Source: Polynucleobacter brandtiae
GTDB taxonomy: Bacteria > Pseudomonadota > Gammaproteobacteria > Burkholderiales > Burkholderiaceae
Reading direction: 5' to 3'
Assembly: GCF_002797575.1 (NCBI RefSeq)
Contig: NZ_PGTX01000007.1
Span: 1-36,204, forward strand
Length of the DNA stretch: 36,204 bases
Below the pieces are notes generated by a model. That model had not been told where the DNA came from. It saw only the letters and a program-made list of their open reading frames with translations, and did no database searches. The position numbers and the translations under genes were made by a program. Below, one piece after another: positions 34,801 to 36,204 of this stretch. The number at the start of each line of letters is the position of its first letter. The first letter of the stretch is position 1.

Positions 34801-36204
34801 CTGGAGCTTATGGTTCAGCTGGTGGTGGTGGTGGCATGAAAGATGGTGGCAGCTCTAGCAACTTCACATTGGGTGGCGCAAGTGGTGGTGGCATTGCGGG
34901 TGCTGGTGGTAATGGCGCACCACAATATCCTACTGGTTCTTATGGGGTAAACGGATCTAATTATGGCGGCGGCGGCGGTGGAGGTGGAAATTACTCCGGC
35001 TGGGGCGGGAATGGCGCTGCAGGGGTGGCAACTATTAGTTATTCGGCAGTGTCTACTGCTTACTATGCTCTAACAATTAGCACTAATAGTGGTGTTATCA
35101 CGACTGGTACTGTGGGTGCCAGTCAAGCGCTTAGCTCTTTGACTATTAACGCAGGCGGTAGCAGTAAGTTAGGCGGAAATGTCACAACAACCGGAATGCA
35201 GACATACAGTAATGCATTAACTTTAAATAGTAATGCTGTGCTAACAACAATAAATAGTAACGTTGTATTTGCCTCTACTATTGACAGTTATAGTACGACC
35301 CCCCGTAATCTTACCGTCTCTGCAGGTACTGGCAACATCACCTTTACCGGCGCAGTAGGAGGTTCACAAGGCCTGGGTAATATCTCCTTAACCAGTACTG
35401 GTAACACTACCTTTAGTAATACAGTAGCTGCAACTAGCCTGTTACAAAACTCAACATCGGGTACCACTGCGATTAATGGTGGATCCATCAATACTGCAGG
35501 TGGCGCTCAAACCTACAACAACAATGTCACAGTAGGGGCTGATGCAGCCCTTACAGCCAGTACCGCCAGCTTTAATGGCAGAGTAGCTGGGGCATACGGC
35601 TTAGCCATCACCGGTAACGCAGTCTTTGGTAGCACGATTACTAATGTGATTGATTTAAGTGTCTCCGGTACTACCTCAATCGCTGCCAATATCACCACCA
35701 GTGGTACCCAAGCCTATACCGGGGCAGTGACCCTCACTGGCAGTGGTGCTACTAGAACCTTGCAAGGCTCTACGATTACTGCCAGCTCCACGATTGCTGG
35801 TGGTGCTAATGCACTGACTATCACCGGTAATGCCGTCTTTGGTGGCGTGATTACTGGAGTGACTAACCTTGCCATCTCTGGCACTACTTCGATTGGTGCC
35901 AACACCACCACCACCGGCACCCAAACCTACACTGGGGCAGTGGTGTTAACTGGCACTCCGATTACCTTAACAACTACCAATAGCACCGTCTTATTCTCCT
36001 CTACCGTTAATAGTGCTGCGAACGTAGGTAATACTGCCTCTGCTGCTAATGCACTAACTGTCTCTACAGGTTCTGGCAATGTCACCTTTACCGGTGTCGT
36101 CGGGGGAGCAACTAATGGTGCACTAGGTGCCTTAATTATCAACACCACAGGAACAGGCACTATCAGTGCTGCACTGACTGCTGCTTCAATCACCACTAAT
36201 GCTG
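16842..36204 (+). CDS. giant TpsA filamentous haemagglutinin-like adhesin, partial at 3' end
   Basis: This is a surface or released exoprotein of the two-partner secretion pathway. The frame is open from a stop at 16830 to the window edge (about 6450 codons). The start is uncertain: TTG 16842 gives an extended signal peptide with a KKSRS basic stretch before MIAILVLTQVNFAFA, whereas ATG 16932 would leave no charged n-region. The TPS domain (16977 to about 17900) has NINQTSQRAVVNWDSFNVG and NPNGVTFG. Then come Asn/Thr linkers, two WLLDP modules (18345, 20007), a long beta-helix, about twelve PATR-type repeats (24000-31100), a YDG-like segment (28850-29130), glycine-rich modules at 26040, 31851 and 34422, and QTYTGAVTL-like repeats to the end. 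The product is low in Cys, with five CxnC pairs. The transporter and chaperone genes lie upstream. Confidence 0.93.
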   Translation, partial: MKKRAAQFLEEKVFLFAKTRRPFVVKKSRSMIAILVLTQVNFAFADTAVNALPTGGQVVAGSATISQTQTATSAAMNINQTSQRAVVNWDSFNVGKNAQVNFNQPNAQAVTLNRVTSASASMIDGAIRANGQVVLVNPNGVTFGRGADINAAAVVATTMNIANKDFMDGKSTYKGNGKGAVINEGKISVNDPNGYIALLAPEIRNDGYLLARKGPNNGVALAAGEQITLDFRGDQLISVNVDKSTYGALIENKRVIEVKGGLIVVAAGSANQLMGSVIKNTGRISASSMVNNGGVIELVAANVTQAGIVSANGKGANTQGGQVHIVGEEITLAQNSKTTASGKAGGGNVEVGLGRTVATNTNQAAVQAIAQVAATANTNTNISTNKNTNTLSTEERETSTKQIAAVASQTKQMAKTVTVAENAIVNASAIQEGNAGNIVIWSEIKTTVSGILKAVGGALGGNGGFIETSSKGSVVLGKNVSVDTSASATPSATNTKGKSGLWLLDPIDLIIDSDASRIISAALSNNNVTIEVNGNVCPSLGSCTQNGSGSLTIASGADILKQGNTLTTLKLISSGIFDLNANIAGENLNVIISSSIAFLNVGTTISAREVTVQAQTIYANGNINASSNAINNLTNSNSLGGAIQLLAQALYVSGRLNINASSNVNTNSNNTNTNTNTNTNNNTVTYNGVVIREEDLPTFLTAQNNGSNNLDQVYSSTAANDANSANVTPIRAAQANSITLIANNQLHLYASAQLLANGTADVSMNGVSGAGGSIYLTAQTLTAESGSLIQANGNNGPGGTISITASNDANLAGAISANGTTGGSFALSAKTAQFDGPNTIQTNGSNGPGGTISIDVSDNISFINSGLRANGSTNGGSIRILSRAGNLSLFDSVIQTNGGNGRGGSITTSANNGSTSISSVLESIGATQGGNILITANHITLENNSRLIATGNTGGGNILVGGDWQGSNGIYQATTVTMKQGALIDASALIHGDGGKVVLWSDIKNMNSITEAHGSIYAKGGEFGGRGGNVETSAGLLNTEHIYVDTRAADGSAGSWLLDPYNYVFGVNGAADIVSLLASTNVTISTSAATSIRKDTEGNCATCGDMVISGAITYTGSDSRRLTLQASGYINVSANITSTNAALDVILWSDLGGVGGIAGGSGGYIYIAPGVTISTRGGKIILAGGADDGSNGGVPNDGIPDSYAWNKNTNTIAGIQLGALGGTGSSVNLYSGGGDVIMRGYTSGSSLYPGMATQKSFTIDSGVGTILIQAGSQTGHGFEWAYGVAADFFITSASTSSDAIRIYGSTTVAGFTGGIVALRTGNYIIQSTASTGGGILLSGINSAASGNPLFMSGAGGTAYILSKNGPITINGSGGNNGIVNEGAIKLGSSSAVTINGALSSVTSSSANITLTSNYFSFGASSAINTTGALTIEPFGTSFSGMQTLSNVSFGSTLSQVTLGKSGNTGGITISSGFTSAGTLTVNAGRLLVSSNISVAAAGNINVTAVNSSSVIALYLYSGSLLESTGGSLTITAGSVGSYDIYTTNATLRSYGDLTITANSSTNRTTYLDSSSLVRSTNGSVSITSTSTGEIALYLNASAQIIASGAITIVANSSTNQGLYTEASAKIESTGSTLDISALGGILIKSTSLLSQGNLSIYSNGTTNNFTGIDFNTGSSTIRSSAGNVLINAIGYHGIYLNDASTTIRAYGDLTISALAKTEIAMYGSASGTCSSSPCGLISDTGNVTINAISKDNSLYGYDAYYLRNPVIANGTAPGKGNVYISATGLYGGIYADGAAYGYVLANGNIDLIGYGGWVSGTYGIYIGAAGPSLNASSGGLLRAVSGNITLSAFGYGVGLYGNSTLTNIVALAGNVVVQGASLSTNSAGTFSAATNAAIISSYNSIYSSISTAANPGTFMPSGYSTGSSGTAATSFYWGVIWKGNIFAVNNPNTVALGTAPISGGTITISGSVLNAVSPTTVDTGAGIIIYDGGNFYSWGSLGINGYGIGGRTIADGVNASTGANHGVVIWGATSTLRSYNSSLTLAGYANGFKTSSNFTANLESAGVLIYSDANTIRGKTGVTITGIDLSGIGVYLASYTVGGNGITADAGEVTINGMNNNSTWYSTYIRQSITASSGTISVNAAGQHGLSFDDAQGVLTASGNININSYASLYHAFNLNTGVSNAIQSTGGNITISSTAAGSNTSYYALYEASTTSITANQNIIFQGSSLAAPTPGNIVSAATAATPVFPTANSGSVMVGPDATHTLSWAGAMTATNGYIALSGNSVVSGLMTASNVNGGLVLIGAGTYNLSNTSNNLSTVGASIGTSSLTLVNGSPLKIGTVNSIAGITAGALTLTAAGLTGSADITPSSSSSITINNASSSYDYSGIISGSTSLTKSGAGTQILSGANTYSGLTTISIGTLKLGNASALGTNAAGTSITSGAVLDLNGQNITTVEALTINGTGISSSGAVMNSSASAATYAGLITLGSASSIVGGTGTIAISNVGTITGATFGLTLGGAVGGSVTSIIGTTSGTLTKSDAGTWTLSGANTYSGLTTISIGTLKLGNASALGTNAAGTSITSGAVLDLNGQNITTVEALTINGTGISSSGAVMNSSASAATYAGLITLGSASSIVGGTGTIAISNVGTITGATFGLTLGGAVGGSVTSIIGTTSGTLTKSDAGTWTLSGANTYTGLTTISAGTLVAANSGALGTSAGGVTISSGATLALQGGITIADAITVGGNGVSSAGAILNNSGSNTISALVTLNAATTIGSTAGTLTFDVASGSAFTGTQNISFIGAGNMAVADPVATSTGTLTKSGNGTLTLSGANTYTGLTTISAGTIRAGSGNALGTGAVGIGSSGILDLAYNGTVTLGSTLNMTTGAAITNSANTSNLYVTSTATLSGNITTAGTQTYIGAVTLGSNATLTSSNADITFSSTVDGESSAVQSLTIANGSGNIIFTGNVGGTALSVIDLSANTGTVLLGQSITTSGSQNYGGSIYVVGSSSALNSSSGGITVLGTITSGGILQLTGTIDGSYVFNGASGTLTSKVLLGNFYVSFSGSTYTITPLISLSNISNIVVGGGGGGGATACACFNGGGGGGGGQVLSSNTLGLTAGVTYTIGVGAGGLGGTAATGAKGSGTTSISGPGLTTISSASGFGGGSQNTTPLAGAAGGSGGGAGGTGGWNGTNNNIVNGSNGTTSSISGASVTYGSGGGGGSGYTNNGGVAGIGGTGAGNGGFCTSNSGSCNSNGTDGITFGSGGGGAYGGSTPSTGGSGVSGVVILSPKAQDLIINAGSGAASVKSASSLTTLKIISSSISSGQSSTGVISGSTALIFDGSTGGILTLSGANTYSGGTTIKAGTIVGTSAAANAFGTSTITLGDITGSANASVLIGRTGLTYTNAIVLATGTTGTLTLGNTGTAISTIFTGGVTGANNLTINANATTGTITFNIGALNNIGTVSNIGTGTGTTTINSIIGSNVTGVVENSTTSNLILAGNNSYAGNTTISSGTLAVSVTGNLGSTANAINLNGGTLSITGSTVFSSARVINVLANSTISNADSGGITFTGNVTGPTSITAATLTITGANATTFSTGVIADGSGAALALTQNTTGTTTLSGTNTYTGATTISAGTLKAGSTTAFGGSAGAITVTDGASLDLGGQTLANTNALTLNGVGVSAVGALTNSSGTTGTYAGAITLGSISSIGSTTGAITVTGAISAGVSDYGLVLVGNRAYTLSSTSNALRAIASGSSIGALTIVNTGDLAIGTVVAGTPYNGLSSSGTISIRTTGDLTISQNVATTSTSSTPETPALLLAAGYDQSAGTVTKNIKLSGTPTFTVGTGGIIDFYSGDSDGSTGLTAYVDAKTPKSYTYSASLSTQPATAGYNVIYRGAPPYIYLTIVDSQTGTYGTASGLSYWYSTSPTLYGSAYLPSSLSSFNAAQIFTAGQSTITLSSGGLTGTINISTALTASTNAATYSMTLNPGTLALTGSSVTFVAGAAKNFINSPKALDITISKVYDGSNTFTSTNSYALIGMANSDTAPTISSGSATLANANVTTTAATAFTSNSFALSNANYTLTGGSVSVSISQLASVTYTGATGGSWSDGANWTVTGGVATGARPTLGNVATVVIPVTTSVSYGDSMAGLVPTSAVAITNNGLVSFANTSAITMPAAISGDGAVTFAGSAAVTLSNTNTYTGATTINSGATLKLGSATTISNSSAVVINGTLDLAGYSETVGSIAGASTGLITSTASGTLVLTAGGDNSSTRFAGVIQNGSATTVAITKVGTGTLTLSGTNTNTGVSNINGGTISVNVDANLGAASSVAINAGSLLIDGSGTFSSAKNFTLNGAATISNANTTNASTFSGNFTNSANLLTVSGSGNTTISGVIGSGSGGLTKDGSGILTLSNTNTYTGATTINSGATLKLGSATTISNSSAVVINGTLDLAGYSETVGSIAGASTGLITSTASGTLVLTAGGDNSSTRFAGVIQNGSATTVAITKVGTGTLTLSGTNTNTGVSNINGGTISVNVDANLGAASSVAINAGSLLIDGSGTFSSAKNFTLNGAATISNANTTNASTFSGNFTNSANLLTVSGSGNTTISGVIGSGSGGLTKDGSGILTLSNTNTYTGVTTITAGTLALSGVGSVATSSSVSVTGTLDISAVSSGASITTLSGAGGVNIAGKTITITNGSSTYSGVMTGAAGALTVSGGTQIFSGANDYSGTTTVSGGTLRLSSSGTTGAAGNNLTISSVGTLAMVGANLVVNNLSLATGGAITTPSGLSTLTANGTSSIAGTITTSGNQSYVGAVTLTADTTIASGAGNIAFGSAINGTTANTESLTLNAGTSGLITVAGAIGSTTSLKNLTVSNSGGTTFSGAVNVGTEVILTNTANAQTIAFNAGLRAPALTTTAGAYNLKIVGGTSTITNALTLLNTGYVQFGATSNDTFIAVNGLTATVQLGGIKLAGTISSGGVLELGASNVAITLLAATTLDTTNVASSGTTTTTIYTSDTSWVVPVGVSAISATLAGGQGGGSGGGLGGQVQATNVAVSAGSTLYIYVGGQGNSSSGTASGGSNGGGSATSSNSNLGYTIDVGSGGGASDVRLDGTALSNRILVAGAGGGSSGGYHASAGGNGGGLVGSDGIAALSGAGAGLGSTQSGGGSGGSGNGGASTGESGSLGLGGSTGYGYWGGGGGGGGYFGGGAGGSDSSLTNYFSRGGGGGGGGGSSYANSLVATGVTYTSGSQSGAGFVSISYLSSGTKAPSAIRLAGAVNGAFALTTKSGSESTTTAAIGQSTAVASYSSTGAGANVIGGSITTTGAQTYTGSVTLNSDALLTSSANGAINLSDIAGAYGLTISNGSGAIALGAVGATPLSSLTLQGTGSNAINGNIVTSGAVDLKGTSRTTGFAADRTITTSSGNGNVTLGVVDSAFGLTIAAGAGTINTVAIGSTTPLAFVTFTGTGINTVGGNITSTGAIDLSSTRTSNFLVDQRVRAGGALNIGTVNLASSATLTLDAGAYNIAVASITGPASGLNANVTFTNSGLVTVSGAIATRIGTVWLNKTSGNVSFLGSLQVTQLKMDATAAYNLSITGASNSIASFSTTTPFETSGTLTIGDEASDLLTYSGGALALSAPSSISLGGTVITSALTGGSITLGDVNTAINLGAGLTINTSASNANITIASSTAISGAGKSLTLNAGTGTISIASALSGMGNLSFTANEINWSAAIAGTGTLILKPTTMTNVINVGITSDAGTSTLDITAAELALLGNTFTGITFGGNTQSGNISIPNAITFNNSVSFETSASTVLAGNLIATGSAGISITGALLLSGADRSITSDGGAITLASIDSTGSGAGGSATQTITSTGNWTVPTGVSSVTLYALGGGGGGSGDAAGGGGGGGASIATISVSAGQIASITVGAGGSGTTTGTAGSGVNTTISLAGITVTGGGGRGAIGSTGGAGGIGSGGTINLTGGAGSNFAGGSSVNGSSGASSGAYGSAGGGGGMKDGGSSSNFTLGGASGGGIAGAGGNGAPQYPTGSYGVNGSNYGGGGGGGGNYSGWGGNGAAGVATISYSAVSTAYYALTISTNSGVITTGTVGASQALSSLTINAGGSSKLGGNVTTTGMQTYSNALTLNSNAVLTTINSNVVFASTIDSYSTTPRNLTVSAGTGNITFTGAVGGSQGLGNISLTSTGNTTFSNTVAATSLLQNSTSGTTAINGGSINTAGGAQTYNNNVTVGADAALTASTASFNGRVAGAYGLAITGNAVFGSTITNVIDLSVSGTTSIAANITTSGTQAYTGAVTLTGSGATRTLQGSTITASSTIAGGANALTITGNAVFGGVITGVTNLAISGTTSIGANTTTTGTQTYTGAVVLTGTPITLTTTNSTVLFSSTVNSAANVGNTASAANALTVSTGSGNVTFTGVVGGATNGALGALIINTTGTGTISAALTAASITTNA
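16977..17900 (+). other. TPS / haemagglutination-activity domain of the adhesin
   Basis: After the signal peptide the chain starts DTAVNALPTGGQVVAG and shows the conserved NQTSQRAVVNWDSFNVG block (17070-17126), the NPNGVTFG motif (17250-17273, the NPNG motif of FHA) and NDPNGYIALLAPEIRNDG. This domain docks to the POTRA domains of TpsB and starts the beta-helix. It identifies the protein as a TpsA substrate. Confidence 0.9.
18345..18359 (+). other. WLLDP module, copy 1
   Basis: WLLDPIDLII follows a GGFIETSSKGSVVLG stretch. This combination marks the end of an FHA-like beta-helix section in many large TpsA proteins of proteobacteria and cyanobacteria. A second copy is at 20007. Confidence 0.65.
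20007..20021 (+). other. WLLDP module, copy 2
   Basis: WLLDPYNYVFG follows GGRGGNVETSAGLL. It has the same layout as copy 1 but is well diverged, so the module was duplicated long ago, unlike the exact repeats downstream. Confidence 0.65.
24051..24473 (+). repeat. 423-bp tandem repeat, copy 1
   Basis: A 141-codon unit begins SGANTYSGLTTISIGTLKLG. It is repeated directly after itself, and I find no base difference between the copies on reading them side by side. The unit holds one PATR-type repeat plus a beta-rich spacer. Confidence 0.95.
24474..24896 (+). repeat. 423-bp tandem repeat, copy 2
   Basis: This is the second copy, in frame (423 = 3 x 141). After it a diverged third PATR unit (SGANTYTGLTTISAGTLVAA) begins, so the duplication was superimposed on an older repeat series. 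Confidence 0.95.
26040..26695 (+). other. glycine-rich module 1 of the adhesin
   Basis: SNISNIVVGGGGGGGA opens the module. It then has AGVTYTIGVGAGGLGG, several G4-G8 runs, and closes with GVSGVVILS. Four Cys occur in it, as CAC and CTSNSGSC. It shares the plan of modules 2 and 3. Confidence 0.7.
28844..29210 (+). other. YDG-like segment and WSDGANW motif
   Basis: ALDITISKVYDGSNTF followed by LSNANYTLTGGSVSVSISQ matches the YDG repeat found in large bacterial adhesins. Right after it, GGSWSDGANWTVTGG resembles the linker motif that introduces PATR blocks in autotransporters. It marks a domain border. Confidence 0.55.
29395..30042 (+). repeat. 648-bp tandem repeat, copy 1
   Basis: This 216-codon unit begins LSNTNTYTGATTINSGATLK. 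It contains two PATR repeats and a spacer with a glycine-serine stretch. No base difference to copy 2 was seen. Confidence 0.95.
30043..30690 (+). repeat. 648-bp tandem repeat, copy 2
   Basis: This is the second copy, in frame. Identity runs 19 bases further into the next unit (to 30709) before it diverges to NTYTGVTTITAG, which fits duplication by unequal exchange between PATR starts. Confidence 0.95.
31851..32600 (+). other. glycine-rich module 2, ALK/LTK-like pattern
   Basis: TSDTSWVVPVGVSAISATLAG opens the module with beta strands. VSAGSTLYIYVGGQG follows, then GGGASDVRLDGTALSNRILV with AGAGGGSSGG, several G6-G9 runs, and GAGFVSISY at the end. The order GGGASDxRL, then NRxLVAGAGGG, is that of the glycine-rich domain best known from ALK/LTK receptors and also found in bacterial proteins. 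Confidence 0.65.
34422..35045 (+). other. glycine-rich module 3 of the adhesin
   Basis: NWTVPTGVSSVTLYALGGGG opens the module. ISVSAGQIASITVGAGGSG follows, then G4-G7 runs, and GAAGVATISY ends it. The same start and end phrases bracket module 2, so they are copies of one domain type. Confidence 0.7.
35170..36204 (+). repeat. QTYTGAVTL-type repeat array, continuing past the window
   Basis: Units with TTSGTQAYTGAVTLTG or close variants recur at about 35170, 35500, 35697 and 35910, with spacings near 200-330 bases and clear divergence. Scattered relatives appear earlier (25566, 31217, 32773). The array is still running at the right edge. Confidence 0.7.

Noticed and set aside
17009..36196. Many reverse-strand open frames inside the adhesin rich in Val, Pro, Ala and Leu
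   Set aside because: They are the mirror of Gly/Thr/Ser/Asn-rich repeat codons on the plus strand, with repeated copies exactly where the plus-strand repeats lie and no ribosome-binding sites.

Overview
The window reads as chromosome of a betaproteobacterium, most likely Polynucleobacter or a close Burkholderiales relative. The basis is the gene content (NAD-linked soluble molybdenum formate dehydrogenase, PHA phasin, aspartate-oxidase NAD pathway), moderate GC content and codon use. The genus is inferred, not proven.

Layout. Positions 1-155 hold the end of an IS3-type insertion sequence cut by the window edge. Positions 156-2700 are a patchy accessory strip: a small hypothetical gene, a winged-helix regulator, an orphan HipB-like repressor with a palindromic operator candidate, a YciI-like protein, a decayed DUF748-type remnant and a small lipoprotein. 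Positions 2760-7676 hold a two-gene formate dehydrogenase operon (FdsG-FdsB fusion, then FdsA) with a LysR-type box and a 14-bp palindrome upstream and a strong terminator at its end. Positions 7777-12477 carry NAD de novo synthesis split around a phasin gene: nadB on the plus strand, phasin on the plus strand, and nadA-nadC on the minus strand, meeting the phasin at a TTCG-loop terminator.

Positions 12646 to the right edge form one two-partner secretion (TPS, type Vb) locus: a TpsB outer-membrane transporter, a periplasmic parvulin-type prolyl isomerase, a small secreted Cys-containing protein, about 1 kb of AT-rich dyad-studded leader DNA, and then a giant TpsA exoprotein. The exoprotein frame is open from 16842 to the window end (at least 19.3 kb, about 6450 codons) and is not finished. 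It has an extended signal peptide, a TPS/haemagglutination domain, two WLLDP modules, a long beta-helix, a block of autotransporter-type PATR repeats, a YDG-like segment, three glycine-rich lectin/tip-like modules and a terminal QTYTGAVTL-type array. Two exact in-frame tandem duplications (423 bp and 648 bp) show recent expansion.

How the genes fit together: the TpsB pore, the parvulin (compare Bordetella Par27, which assists FHA) and the small secreted protein are probably the dedicated export and folding machinery for the giant adhesin. The formate dehydrogenase makes NADH from formate and the nad genes supply NAD. Their adjacency is suggestive but not proof of a functional link.
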